Part shown: piece after piece, positions 36,946 to 51,860 of the stretch
Layout of the letters: every line of letters begins with the position of its first letter
Position numbering within the stretch: position 1 is the stretch's first letter
Origin: Rhopalosiphum padi
Taxonomy: Eukaryota > Arthropoda > Insecta > Hemiptera > Aphididae
Assembly: GCF_020882245.1 (NCBI RefSeq)
Contig: NC_083598.1
Location: 14,997,178-15,061,177 of the forward strand
DNA: 64,000 nucleotides
Reading direction: 5' to 3'
The notes under the pieces: generated by a model
Told to the model about the DNA's origin: nothing
The model's input: only the letters and a program-made list of their open reading frames with translations
Databases searched by the model: none
Program-made: the position numbers and the translations under genes

Positions 36946-39900
36946 GTAAGTGCACTTGATGTATCGTATAACATAAGCATATAATATAGCTATTAGCTAC
37001 AATACATAATGCATAAAAGTTGTTGATGTCTTTTTAAAGTGCATTTATGACTGGATAACTGTTCTTGAAATTCTAACGATTTATTAAATGGAACAAATTC
37101 GCTATGCGATTTTTAATAAATAAACTTTACAGTTGTATATTATTTAAAAGAATAATAATAGTCAAAAAGAGTCATTGACATAGATTTTATTTAAAATGTA
37201 TTATTGTATAGTATATTGCATTTTTATCATGTCAACATTGTTGATTTATTATAAAACTTTATTTAAGTTAAGACTATATTTTTTGATTTATTTAGACAAT
37301 TATTATTATTATCGACATAGCTTAATAGTTTTACAACTAGTTTTTTTTACGAAAAAAAACCTTAGCAACTATGGCCATTGTTTGTAAAATAAAATATAAA
37401 CATTATTATTATTATATTAATTATATAATTATTATTGGAATACATTAAGTAATACATTTGAAATTTGTAAATTGTTATGTTTTCTATCACTTAAAGTATT
37501 TATCAACTATTTAAAGATTAACAATAATTAAAATAAATAAATAAAAGTACTTAACTAAAATTATAATTTCAATAATTTTTACTTGTCGTGTTAATTTAAT
37601 TACTTTCATACACATTCCCAAAAAACTACATATATTTATTGATAAATAAATTGTAATTATATAAAAAATGATCATAAATATTTTCTAGTAAAGGAAATCA
37701 TGTAGCATTATAATTCAAAAATTTAAAATACTGAAAATTTAGTATAGGTCATTTTTACTATGAAATATTAAAGATTATATCACATTGTACACACTTATAC
37801 TGGCGACCATTAAAACCTATACAATATACTGTACATACATTAGTACATTACTAATGGTTGAAAACAATTATTAGACTCTAGCAGTGTTAAAAGGGTTTTC
37901 TGAATTGAAGTGATTTGAAGTGAACTCTTGCTAGAAGAATGGTATAAAATAAAGTGGATAGATAATAAGGTAAATATAGTCTATACCTGTTTGTGATTTT
38001 GGATGTTACTCGGTCTTTTTCGCAGAGCTTTTCTAGACTTCGAGTGATTTTATATTCGGTATCTTCATATTGAAGATAAAATGTACATCTCCTAAGTAAA
38101 AGCATAGGCTCAATTGTCAATTGAAAAATATGAGATTCTCCACTATAGTTTATTTTATTGTATAATATATTATTATACATTATATTTGTTTTTAATGTAT
38201 ACAATTATATACATTTTCTTCTGAAACAAAAGTAATTAGATTATTTCTAAAAAATATTTAATCTTAACTGTAAGTTAAATTTCGGGTTTGAAGGTAAATA
38301 AACAACAAGATTAGTAAAATGTAATCTGGCATTTCTATGCTTGAAAAAATGTCAATATATAAATACATTCTTATAAATATTTGGCAAATAAGTGAGTATA
38401 CGTGTGTACTTTAAAACTGTATAATTAATTAATTCTTTAATATTTTTTTAAGAACTCACAAATAAAAGTAATAATGTAAAAATACATTTGTTTGAATTTT
38501 ATTTTCATTCATGAATTATTACATTCATAATGTAGACTGTTCACCATTACAAACTTTTTTAGTATACATAATTTATATTTTATGATGCACTTTAGGATAA
38601 GTTCGTGGTGTTGCGAGCTCGAAATTCAGTGAAATCAAAGGAATAGCAAATTATTCAGTGATTGAAATATGTATCTTTAATTTTATTAATATTATAAATG
38701 ATAATTAAGTGTTTACAATAAAGTTTTAACCATAATATTTTATATCTTTGGTTGATTTTAAAATATTTAATACATTGTATATTAAAATGTATAGTGGATT
38801 ATGTTAATTATTTATAAATTAAGAATGAATTAGTCGTTAAAAATAAATAATAATGTTTAGAATTTTTATCTAAAAAATAAATATCTATTATAACATATCA
38901 TCAAGCCCAGATGAAGACCTCTAGTTCTAGTAGAACAGAGGTAGTGTACATGGTTGTATGCCCCCATAAATGGACAAAAAGCAAAAATTATAGTTCTTTT
39001 CTTATCACTGTTTATACAACATTATAATGTTGGATACATGAATGAACATATAACTTTAAAATTATTGACTGTTTAGATATAATATCAGCAGCGTCAAATC
39101 TTAAATTTTGTCTGTGCGTTGCAAAAAAAAAATCTGTGGTCTCTTAAAAAAATATCATTAAGGTACCTATTTGTTTGTTTTCGTTAAAAAAACATATTGT
39201 GTTCTAATAACTGGCCGTAAACCTGACTACGTTTACGAAAAAAATGAATGAGCATAAAATATGATACTTTATCGATGTGTTTCGATTTTAGTGTAGGTAC
39301 TTCAGTTTACACTTTTACAGACAAATCGGCAACGGTGTACCTCACTTTGTGAACTAATTTGACTGAAATAGGCAATTCGCCAGTACCAGATTGGATATAG
39401 CCTCAGTATATTTTTAAACACGGCTTAAACTATATTGTATATTTTTCTGATAACTCTAAGAATAATTTTTGATATTTTTGTTAAAATCAGTTAAATATAG
39501 TTTTTAAGTTCATAAACTACACTGTTTAATTATTCGCACCCCTTCAGTTCCAATTAGCGCGGATAATAGAAAATGCACTGTTATATTATTATTTTCCGAG
39601 TACACTATCTGGTCAACTACATTCGGTATTATAATGCATATATACTATTATGCTCTTATCACGTCTTATCAGTGGCATATCTAGAGGGGAGATTGAAAAG
39701 GTTTGTATGGAAATTGCTGTAAAAGGCAAACTTGTTATTTAAGCACCGTTTTCATTGATAGTTTATCTGGCACTGGATATCAGTAATATCATCAATGATT
39801 AATTATTTACCTATAACCTATAACCTACATAATATTTGAAATTAATTAATGAAATTACTTTCTTTAATTTATAGAAAAAATGTTACCTTTTTTAAATTAT

Positions 39901-42879
39901 ATAATTTAATAGTTTTATCAAGTAATTATTAATTTAATAATTATGCATTAGTTACCAAAAATAAAGTACAATAATTAAAATTAAAATCTGTAGGTAGTTT
40001 TACCATACACCTCTTGAATAATGAACCTACTTTCGGGGTATATTTATTATAATTTAATACATTTAAATACTCGAATATAAATTATAAATGTACGTGTAGG
40101 TACCAAGTTTTATTAATTCTTACCATATGGCCAAAATTATATCAACAATAAAAATATTCAACAAAATAAGAATTATTATTGTTATTTTCGTAGTCGACAC
40201 TCGTCGTTTTCGTAAAAAAATTTGTATAATTAATATTCTAAAAACAGATAATAGACGAAAACACGGTTAAGATATGGAGATGTGCATATTGTAGGACCTA
40301 CATACTATTTTTTACACAAATATAGTATAGTATTATTTTTTCTTTCTTTAGCTTATCTTAAAATATGATTTTTTTTCACCATAAAAGTATAAATGACCTC
40401 TTAATAAAATTTAAAGCCGAACTCTCTATGATGGCTCTTCACGTGCGTGGGCTCCTCCTTAATCCGAGCCTGCATGCCATTGGTTTAAATTATGATTGAT
40501 GATACTATTATACATAATATATATAAATAGTAAATACCCTGTGATATTTAATATATTTTCTATATGCGTAAGATTAATAATTAGATTTTAATTATCTATT
40601 TGGTCATATTAAATAAGTAATTTGTTAGTTATATTTTATGAAAAAATGAAAGGGAAAATATCCTGGTCGATGGTCAATTACCATCTAATAAAAGTTTCTT
40701 TAACTGGCTATTTAATATAAACTCACTTTTGTTTTATGTTAAAAATATACAACAGTAGGTACATGAACAAAATGTGAAAAGAAAAGGTCAGTAATTTGAG
40801 TAGGCGCATAACTGACAATATGCTACTAGTACTTTTAGAATCAAATCATTTCTATGAAGAATATTATTTATTTTCAAAGAAGGTGAGGGAAATTTATTTA
40901 CAGAAATATGTGTGAAATTTCATGCAATACGATCAAAGAAAACATATCCTTTGATGTAAAATATTTTGTCAGTAAATACAACAATAAGTGTTGTAAGAGT
41001 TTTAAAAAAAATATTCATATTTATATTGTCATGTAAATATTATGTACATAAATACATAATAATTAAGGGAGCAAGAGTATTTGTAATGTGTTTAAGTTTA
41101 ATATGTAATTATATATATTAAACTATTATGATACTACATGGCAGAGGCATATTATACTTATTTCGATACAAATATACAATGAGTCGATTATTTTACATAT
41201 ATTTTTCATTTATGAACTACACATAAGTTTAAAAATTTATAATTTTATTGTCCTGTCTTGAACTCTGTTAATATAATCTACACATATTTTTATAATATTC
41301 ATTTGGGTGGTTTTGATCAAATATGATTAATATGAAATAGAGATCTAAACCCATTAGTGCAATAGACTATTGGCTTTTGGTTGTTTATACACACAGCACA
41401 CATATAATCATTGTATTTATCAATGCTATAGATAGATTATGATAACGAGACATTAGCTAGGTAGCTGATACAAAATAGTATCAATATTCAATATTATGAT
41501 ATTCTCTTAAACTGTAATTAAGCTTGCCAATTATTTTGTTTTCAACAAACCCAAGAATACTAAAATAATAATGGAAGCATATAATATATAACATGATAAT
41601 ATTATTATTATATCTTATTATTTATTCTATCATATAATTGACCATCATTGTAATTAAACATTTAAATTTACATTTTCTCATGTTTTAAAATTAAATACGG
41701 TTAGGTATCAACGTAACATAAACTATTGGGCGATTCGTTAATAAATAAAGTAGGTACAGACATTTCTACAGTATTTTAGTTACCTATATAAATATATATG
41801 CGGAAAAGTGGAAAGCTATAAAGTTTTTGTTCTGATGGAGTTTGAGTATTATTTCTTTTATGTATATAAATATATATATTATTGGTTAAACTTACATTAT
41901 ATATTTCAAAATATATCGAACAAATGATAAACTTTAGTAAGAAAGAGGATCATTGTATGAAGAAAAAAATATAACTTATATATCATGATGGGTCGGCTTC
42001 AACTTACCCTAAAACAATATATTAATGTTTTAGTGCATGCACGTCAAAAACGTCTTTCCCCTGAGATTTGTTACATTTGAAAGAGGTTTTCTTCGTCCTA
42101 GTACTTTAAAATTTTGTGTATGATTTCGTATAACCCTTTTGGAGGGAACTTTTGAACTTCTGCGACATGATGAAAACTTGTTTTCCAAATGGTTTTGAAC
42201 AGGGCTGGTTGATTTTAAACCAAAATAGTAGAAGATATTAGGGTTGGTCAATTAATATTATATTTTTGGTTTAATTATAGAAATTTGATTGCCTATATTA
42301 AAATAGGTACGAGCTAAAATCGATAGAAAGTAAAATATTAATTATTAAAATAATTAATTATCATTAATGCAAATATTTTAATTATAAAAAGACCAAATGC
42401 TAAATTATTAATTTTTGAAATTATCAGATCATTTTGATTTTTGTTTGAAATTGTAAAATAATTATGAATAATAATATAATAATGATACTATACTATATTA
42501 CTATTTATTATAATATATTATAATATATAACCCTGATTGTTTTATTAAATATTTAACTTTGTTAATAAAACGTTTCTATACACAATATCAATATGATCAA
42601 TACGAAATTCATAGGATAGCAGATTCGACGTCGATAAACTTGTTTCACTGTAGTCGACATTTTATTTTTATAAACATTTTATATTGTAATATAATATGCT
42701 AATAAAAACGAATTGTTCAAAAATTAAAAGGACAAGCTTAATTATGAACCAAGACGAAGGTATTATCACGTAGTCTTATAAAATGATAAAAATTATACGT
42801 ATGTTCACGACCAGTACTCGCAAAAATAATATTTTTCTAAAAAAAAAGAGGGAGAAAAAACTTTTGAACTAAAAAAAAA

Positions 42880-44480
42880 AATATCCGTCTAGGAAACGGG
42901 GTCTTTGACGTTTGGTTTCGTCAGCATGCATAATGTAATATATGTATACTGCTGATGTACGCCATGACCTGCCCGATATACGTATAATATTATACCTCTT
43001 GTTCTATTTTTCATTCCCGAAACACGACACGACACGGTAAAGGTACCGGCTAACTGCTCTTCGCCTCTGTAAGTAAATGCACGTAACGTTCGCAGTCTAT
43101 ATTTTGTATAATATATTATATACAAGCAGTGGTGCTGGCGTCGGTACGGATGACGTTTTAATGAGCGTCCCGTACACGCCAAAGTGCGCGCGTAATGGAT
43201 CTAATTGAAAAGCTCCGGCGCATCATTAAAATCCCAGCGCTGAGTCGGGGGTACTACACACACACACACACACACACATACACATAGATAAACAAATATA
43301 TATATATATATATATATATAGTATGAATAAAAGTAGCGGCCGTCACAGTTACGCAATACGCAAGCAGCTTATGACGTATAGCAGTAATGGTTATAGTAGC
43401 GAAGTTGTAGTAGTTCTGCAGTTCGGTGGTAGTGCATATAGTTATTATTGTATATCAGTAGCGAACAGTGTTTAATGGAGATGGTCGAAGGTAGCGAAGT
43501 TACAAATTACAACACGCAGTGATTTAGAAGACGGCGTGATTGGATGACTAAAAGTTTTTCAAAATATTTCAGATTAGGATTTGGAACAAATAGGTATTTA
43601 AAATACAAGTCTTGACTTTTGATAAGCAAAGTCGTGCGACTCAGACAGCAATTATTATATTATGCGTAGGTATCGTACAACGCCAAAGACGTGATTTTAT
43701 AATCTTCCAAATAAACCGATCTTAATTATTAAGTATAGTATCTCGAAATAGGTACAATGTCATTATGAATTATTACGGTCGTAATTCGTATAATAAAACC
43801 TTACGTGTACATCATAAAAAATATACTATTTTATTATACTGTAGTTATTGCGAATGAAATTATTATAAAATTAACACTACTATATTGTATCATACGGTTA
43901 GTTAATTTAGATTATTTTGATGGGCGTTAAAAACTAGGCACACTTCTACCCTTATTTACACACCACCGGTCGTAGTTGTATAAGTATATTAGAAGTTTTA
44001 GTAGTAGTTCTATAATACGGCGTCGGCGATGGTGGTGGTAAGAACAACACATATACTCGTATAATGTACAATATATATATAGGTAGATGTGGGTCGGTTA
44101 TCAGTAACGGGTGTGTGAGGCGGAAGGGCGGTTCCTGTAAAACCGTTTGTGTCGTCGGCGGCTGCGACGGTGGTGGTGTGATGAGATGCGATCGCGGGGA
44201 GAGCCGTGCCGGTCATTAGAGGGTCTGCTGACGTTATGAATAATCCGTGAGCATGGCACAAGCACAAAGGGAGGTCGGAAACGACACACACGCACTCACT
44301 CGCACGCTCTAGAAACACTTTTCACCCGAGAGATTCTCCCCCCTAACCACTGCATCTATCACGCCGTCACCCGTAGTACTTATTGTGGGCGATCTATGAT
44401 TATGTTCGTCCAAATCCCCACACTTCTCTTCCGACCATCACGCTTAAGCGTACACCTGTGTCGTGGTTTCCGGCTGGTTC
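42880..44480. promoter_or_regulatory. CpG-rich island in intron 2
   Basis: Several GC-rich patches: 42890-43250 with TAATGGATCTAATTG-type homeodomain-like words, 43330-43540 rich in TAGCG and GTAGT words, and 43960-44480 with G/T-rich triplets. Open frames such as 44010-44318 and 42889-43182 on the minus strand are low-complexity and not protein-like. No splice-bounded exon was found. It is best read as a regulatory or alternative-promoter region. Confidence 0.35.
43256..43320. repeat. (CA)n followed by (TA)n microsatellite
   Basis: CA run at 43256-43279 and TA run at 43296-43320, separated by about 16 nt. Confidence 0.95.
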
Positions 44481-44568
44481 CGGTTTCCGATAACAATGTG
44501 AAGGAAGGTTTCCATTAGAAATATTTTTTTTAAAATATATATTCCTCACTTCGGCCGACCACTCATAC

Positions 44569-44570
<2 letters not shown>

Positions 44571-44606
<36 letters not shown>
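44571..44606. repeat. (AAT)12 microsatellite
   Basis: Twelve perfect AAT units at the edge of the CpG-rich island. Confidence 0.95.
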
Positions 44607-44607
<1 letters not shown>

Positions 44608-47530
44608 CATATGTTTAAAATGTGCAATTGAAGTCTATCCTTATAATTACATTTTTTGAGATTATCATTTTTACGTAAATTTGGTGGAATACGAAGTCAA
44701 ATATTCTTAATAATTAATTATTATTATTGTACTACGAAGTTCTGCTCTCTGATCGCTTTTCATCCCTTCTACCAAATACTATTCAATATTTTTTTGCAAG
44801 CTGAGAATTCATAACTCTGATATAAAAAATACTCCAAACATTATAAATTATTAATATAAATAACACCACATCAGCATTCTGAGCATTAAAAGAAGCGGGT
44901 GCAAATAAATTATTATAAACTCTGATATTTTATATACCTAAGATGTTTATTAATTTCACTATCATGTCTGATTATAAAATAGTTCTATGGTTTTTTTTTT
45001 GTGAAAATACATGATTATTTTAATAATTTTGTAATAATTTATTCAATGTTCGATAGGTAGGTACTGAGAAATTATTGTCACAATAATATTTAATATTTAT
45101 ATAGTTGGAATATATAATATAATATGTGTGTTTGTTGTATTTTATTTTATTAAAATTTAATTATAATAAAATTACTTTATTTTATTCCAAAGCCAGTATG
45201 TATCAATCGATAGTTACATTTTAGCAGTTGTTTTTAGTGTTGTAATTTAATTTGTTCAACCCCTTTAGAAAAATGTAAAATGTACATTACTAAGATAGGC
45301 ACTTTACTTTTTGGCTCCATGCATATTTTTTTGTAATAAAATTTTACAATTTTCTCCTATGATATAATAATACAATAATATATAAAATGATGTAAGATGG
45401 AAATTGTATTGCTCACGCACGTAATTGGAATGAACTTGCAAGTTAAAAAATTGATCGGGTTTTCAGTCAAATTAGTTTGTAAAAATGTTTGGCCCCTCAC
45501 CAATCTATTAAAAACTAAAATCACTGTCAACAAGTACCATCTTAAAAATTACATTTTCTACTGTTGACTAAAAGTTCACAATATCTTATGCTGCTATATT
45601 ATTAACGATACCTCTGAAAACCTTCACAGGAAATTTATATTTTGTTTTTAATTATAATTTTAAATGAGAATATAATCTGTGTGTTGATGCTTCGTTAGTA
45701 TATATAATATAATATTATATACATATATAAATTATATAAATAATAACGTATATTATATTGTACAGTATTATAGCTTATAAACAATAATAATATATTGTAA
45801 TGTTTTTTTTAGTAAAGTATTACCTTCACTTATTGTGAATAGCAATCTGAGTTAAAATAAAATGGTATAAATGTATAATAATATATTTTATATGGTTGTC
45901 TGTAAAATGATATTTACGAGTAAAATAAATATGTATAATTATTAACTGCTCAGTGATCAATAATGTTCATATACCATTGTTAAATTGAATCTCAGTTTGG
46001 TATAACACTTGAGTATTAGAATTTTTTTAAAAATTAGTTATACTACTTGAGGTATTATAAGTAACTACTTACTTTGTCACGACAGTTAAGTGCATTGATT
46101 ATGTATTAAAAGAATAAGTGTAAATGTGTAATTAAGTAAACAAAAATTATTACGAATGAGGTAAATTTAGTAATTATTTTCCATCAGAATTACATAAATT
46201 TGTTTGAAAATAAAATGTGAAAAATTAGCGTCTACCATGCATACAGCACATAATTTAGGGATTAATGGAAAATATATTAGTAAATAATTTAATTAAATGT
46301 TTATAATTATAGCTTAAAATTTTTAATATTTTTTTTTTTTGATAAAAAGTAATGATCTAAATATTTTTTACCAATTTTGTTTTTTATGAATACTATACAT
46401 TTCTAAAATATCAAAAATATTTGATTTTTTCCGCTATCTATTTCCAAATAATGTAATTATAAGAATATCTTTATTATAATATTGCAATCGTTTCAAACAT
46501 TTTTAAGCAGTTATAAATAAATATAGCCTTATTTTTTGTTTACAGAAATGAATTAAATCGGTGCATTTATTTATCATTTTATTCAAATCAAAAAATAATA
46601 ATACATCAATAGCTTGGAATCAATGAGGGAGTGAAGTGAAACAAGTGTTCAATAGTCTTCTAAATATTATTCAAAAGATTATTGGTCGGTTGTTGTAGAA
46701 AGTAATAGTCTGTGTAATTCTATCTAATTATTCATTTAATAAAATATTTTACTATTCCATCTGTTAAGTCGAAGAATTTACTCAGAGAAACATGGCCAAT
46801 TTCTCACTTTTAATACGTGCATGTGCAGAACTTTGAATTATAATGTTTAACATTCCAAGTTTAAATAAAATTAGAAATTTTATAAAAACGAGATATTATA
46901 ACTTTGAATTCCCTGCAGTCATAAAAAGTTTAAAACTTTCTCGTGACTTGGTTTACGCTTCATATATTATTATGACAAATGTAGATAATGTGGATATTGT
47001 AATTTACTTTATGCGATAACGAGAATCTTTTGATTTATGCAAAATCCTTAATCTCAAATATAATAATTATACGTTTCTCTCATATGCAACTGATCGAATC
47101 ATAAAAAAAGTTTTATTCGAATGTCAATTCCCATTATTTTGAGAGAATATAATTAAACTTTTTTTTATAAATATTTATATAACTTATTTTATTTTAAAGC
47201 AACGATACTAAAAATATTTATTAATTTATGACAGTTATACATTACATTTATTCAAAAATAAATACCCATGATTTATTGTTATCCATTGAAGTACGATGAT
47301 GTAATTTTGAATCGATTAGAATTTAGAAAGATGAAATATATGTTTTTTGTTAAGCTTAAAGTGAGAATTCGTCTGTGACTATGTATAGAATATAAAATAT
47401 ATGTTAATATTAACATAAATAATGTCTTATTGTTATAATGTAAATATACACAATTAACGTGGTACACATTTTAAATTATGTAATTTTTGATATAATAGAT
47501 ACATGCTTGAAAACCTATTTAATTTTCGGC

Positions 47531-48016
47531 TGCATCCGAATTGCATGCCACCTCTTAGAGGGATATATCCAAATTGGCAAATGGTAATCCACGTACCCAC
47601 ATGTTTATTTATCACGCACGATGCACTTATGTGCAAAACTTAAACTTTATTTTTGACTTTAATTAAATTAAATAATATTATTATTGATTTGAAATGCCAT
47701 GTAAAAATTTACAATATATTCACTTGATTACCTTAAACTACAATCTTTTTAATTAATATTCATAGTGTAATCTTTTCCAATTTGGTAAAATGTTTACTCG
47801 AATATAAAATTTTTTCAATCTAAAAACTAATCAGTTGTATTCATGCATTTAAAAAAAAAACAGAAAATCAAAAATAAAGTTTAAGTTCACATAAGTACCT
47901 ACATGATAAATAAAGATAAACTTGTAGGTACACGACATGCAATTCGGATAGACCTCTCTAAGAGGTGGCATGCAATTCCAATTTATGTTTATTTTGTTGA
48001 ATGCAATTCGGATGCA
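47531..48016. repeat. inverted-repeat region built from an ATGCAATTCGGAT motif
   Basis: The 23-mer at 47538-47560 is the exact reverse complement of 47956-47978 (CTCTAAGAGGTGGCATGCAATTC). A 15-mer at 47531-47545 is the exact reverse complement of 48002-48016 (TGCAATTCGGATGCA). A further copy of ATGCAATTCGGAT sits at 47937-47949. The pairs overlap at the left arm, so one left sequence matches two separate right segments. This looks like a rearranged mobile element or a foldback element. No target duplication was identified. The open frame at 47454-47636 runs through the left arm and is not a gene. Confidence 0.6.
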
Positions 48017-51000
48017 TTTTTTTTAAACCTATTTGTAATTTATTATGATATAATTTTAAAATATTTGCTATAAACGATGTATAATTTATGAATAATTCTA
48101 TTACCTATGTACCTAGTATCTGATGTATTATGATTTAGTATAATCGTTTATTAAAAAAAAACGGACATATAAGTATAATTTGAGACGGTCGTTGTTGAAG
48201 TATATTTAGGATAATGATATTGATGTAGTTTTATATTTTGTATTAAATAAAAAGGTTAAACTCATATTTATTTATGCTAAAATATTTATAACGATTGTTC
48301 AATTCAACTTGTCAGAAATATAATATAGGTACTATATAATATATTACTTGATTGCATTAAATAACATCTAGGTAGTAGAAAAAAAAAACTATAAATTAAG
48401 TTTTTACTGATACCTAGATATTTTAGTAAGCTACTAAGAGATATATTTTAAGGTTACTATAAAAATAGTATAATATGTTATTTGTCCTCGGTAAAAAGTA
48501 TTAAATTTCAATCGGATCACCCGCCGGGTTGATATTATTTCTCTCATCAAATGGACTCTAATTTTTTAAACAAACCACTATTGTTTTATTTGAAAATAAA
48601 AACTGACTATTTTGATTTATGGAGCAATAAAACTAAAAACTTGGGTATGCATATATTTACAAACAAATTCGATTTGTATGGAAATTCGCGGTCGAGATTT
48701 GGTAAATTTATAACCAAAAGTTATTAAAGTCGACATATAAGTCTATAATTTTAGTATGGGTATTTGAACTGTTTAGTAGATTTCTAATTTTTATCCCTAT
48801 TTACGTTGGGACTTAAATTGACCCGGTCAAAAACTCATCTAAAAACGTTCGAAACCATTTAACACATTTTAAGAGACACTTTAATCTGAACTCGAATGAC
48901 TACACTTCAACATGCTTTCAAGCGTTAGAAACTGTTAAAATACTAATGATTTAAATATTAAAGTCGTTTTGTATAAATGCTCACTAAGATAATTTGGTAT
49001 AAAAATAGCGCTGCATTGTGATCATTGTTATTTTATTAACTTGTTATATTTATTCTTTATTTATTTAAATCAAATAATTATTTACAACCTATACACAATA
49101 GGTACCTAAATCAGACTTTAATATTAATATAAAATATTAAAATGTTTTGAATAATTATAAAAATAATATATATGTACTATGTAGGAAAGTGGAAGTTGTC
49201 TGCATTATTTTCGAAAAAAAAACATTGTTCTGATAGAACGAAAGCGTTTACCAATTTACAGTTCACCTAAACATATTAATTGTAAAATACGTATATATTA
49301 AATAAACAATTTCAAAAACAAAATTGTTTTAATGTTTTTAACTTTCTGATGTTTTTAATTTTCTTTGTAATTCAAGAAATATAAGTAAATTTTAATTTAT
49401 GAAGTAATTATATTATATTTACGTATTTATTGAAAATATACTTGTAATATTCAAATTTTAATTGGGTAAAACAAAATATGATGATATTAATTTATAATAT
49501 TAATAGTTAATTAAAATAATTATTCATTAAATATGTTTAATTATAGGTAATGTTTCATATATTTCTAGTAACAATTCTTAATTTAATTATTTTAAACATG
49601 AACTGACTTATGCATTTTTTTTTATCAATATCCTTGAAATTTATTTATAAAAATTAAAAAATAGAAAAGTACGGATGTGATACAATAATAAAAATACTGA
49701 GTGCTTAAAATTAATCTCATCGCATTGATTATTTTGGTGCAAGATAAAATTATATTATTATTTTAATGTTGAAAATAAAGATAAATTATTTATAACAAAA
49801 CTGAGAGGAAGTTAGTTTACTATAATTTATAATTAAAAATATTTAAAACAAAAATGTCAGTTTTTGGTCCTTAAATATTCTCTAATTGCATAACTTCTAT
49901 CTAGCTTATGAAAAATATTTTACCGATTTCTGATTGATTTAACCTATATGATATTTTTGAAAAATAGTCATTATAGTATGTTATTTTAGTGCATTTCAAA
50001 AAAATAAATTTATTGAGATTGATGTCAAACACACAGAAATTCAAAGACGCAAAATGATATATTAACTGTTATTTTTTTTTTAAACTAATATATTATATAT
50101 TATTAAAAAATTAGATATTTACATTATAAATAAATAAATAAATTTATTTGCCATTTTATTTTGCTAATGATAGTTATTATAATTTTGATGGTTTTTATTT
50201 TAACATTTTTTTTTTTTTTTTTTGGTAGATATAAACGATACGTTATATTTGTCTATATGCCGTAAAACAGTATGAAACTGTCTCTTATTTAATTATGAAT
50301 ATGTCAAAATTTAATAGCAGGTTACTTTAAATGAAATATTAATACATAAAACCAAACTAAACTATACTTGTTTTTTAGTTATTTTAAAGCAATGAAATAT
50401 TTACAAATAATTCGCTATGGTGGCGGCAAGATTCAAATTTCACAGAACCCGTTTAATAAAAACTGCAGTTAATAATACAAACACACTAATAAATGTTTTT
50501 TTCCTTTAGAAGGTTTACTCAAAGACCAAATAGAGAATCTCATACAGACTATTTCACTCATTCATAATTACTTAAAATACATTCTAATAAGATATAATTG
50601 GAATTTACATTTACTTAAATATTTTCATGACGAAATAGATTTATTTTATCAACTACATTTATTAAAATTAGAGCTTGGATTTCGATGCACTTTCCATTGT
50701 TTTCCGAAACAAATCGTTTGATCACAAGTGACTTAAAATATAATGAATTTTCTTTATTTACGATATAAAAGAGGTAGGTATAGTGGGTACTTAAGTGAGT
50801 ATTATTGTGCTGTTTATTAGGTGCCGAGAAAGTCACTGTTTTAGGTCTGTTAAATTTGGATTCAACGATATGTGATTGTATACAAAAAGTGATTCTAAGT
50901 GGAAACGTTTTATCAGCTTATATCATCAAGTGATAATGTTTTTTTTAATATAATTATTTAAGTCATTTATTTTATTTATAGTATTATAGTGGGTTGATAT

Positions 51001-51424
51001 AATTTTTTCCCGAAAATATTGCATTTAATATTATATTGTATTAGTATTTAATTATTATTATATCGTATATCGACTTAAATAACTCAAAATTGACTTACAT
51101 CTTTATGTTAATATATTATAAAACAATATTAAAAATAGATTAATAGTAATAGCTAATATTTTTTAATAAATTAAAAGTGTTATTAGTGTTATTACGTATA
51201 GTAAAATTCACTAAAATTTATAATAATATAAAATACATAAAAGTTTAAGTACCCACGAATAATATTATTAAATTATAACAACAAAATTAAAATATCGTTA
51301 TTTATCGTTTAAATAAGTTATTTAGTCCAAATCGGAAGTTAAAATGTTTATATACATATTTTAGATGTTATACTATAATAGAACTAAGTTAAAATGGTTC
51401 TGATATGACCTACTTATAAGGAAC

Positions 51425-51860
51425 CTTGTATTAAATTTTCGAAACTTAGATACAAAAAGGAAAGTTTTTATGAATTTTTAATTACAAAATAGTTTATAAC
51501 ATTTTGCGATTTTGACGAATTTCGTCAAAATTCTAACTTTAAAAACAAAAAAAAATGTGGTATATATTTTAAATATTTTTAGACAGATAAAAGAATATTT
51601 TTTCATCAGATCTTGTATTAAATTTTCAAGCATTCTACACAGCAAATAATTTTTAATCAGTATTTATAAAATAAAAAATATATAAAAAATTTTTGTACCT
51701 ATAAATAGTTTACAAATAGTTTTGAACATTTTATTGCAATTTGAAAACGATAATATAAACATTTGGTGAAAATTTCAAATATCTGCGGTTATTCGTTTAT
51801 GAGTTGACGCAATTTATAGATAACTTATCGTGTATTCAAAAAAAAAAAAAAAAAGCACAT
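51425..51860. repeat. probable dispersed repeat with an internal direct repeat
   Basis: The 16-mer CTTGTATTAAATTTTC occurs at 51425-51440 and again, exactly, at 51612-51627. The right part runs GGTGAAAATTTCAAATATCTGCGG into a 16-nt A-run at about 51839-51855. The A-run end and the internal repeat suggest a mobile-element or satellite-like origin. The family is not identified. Confidence 0.35.

Noticed and set aside
38596..38646. Acceptor followed by a 16-codon frame (DKFVVLRARNSVKSKE) in phase with exon 2
   Set aside because: Joining it would truncate Ig domain 1 right after the first half. The frame is too short to be significant, and the true second half is clear at 59166.
42030..42251. 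73-codon minus-strand open frame that looked somewhat protein-like
   Set aside because: No splice sites, homologue or neighbouring exon that I could recognise, and the plus strand also shows broken protein-like text, so I could not choose a strand.
44010..44318. 102-codon minus-strand open frame
   Set aside because: Low-complexity Thr/Ala text over G/T triplets. The overlapping frame 44101-44295 is equally open.
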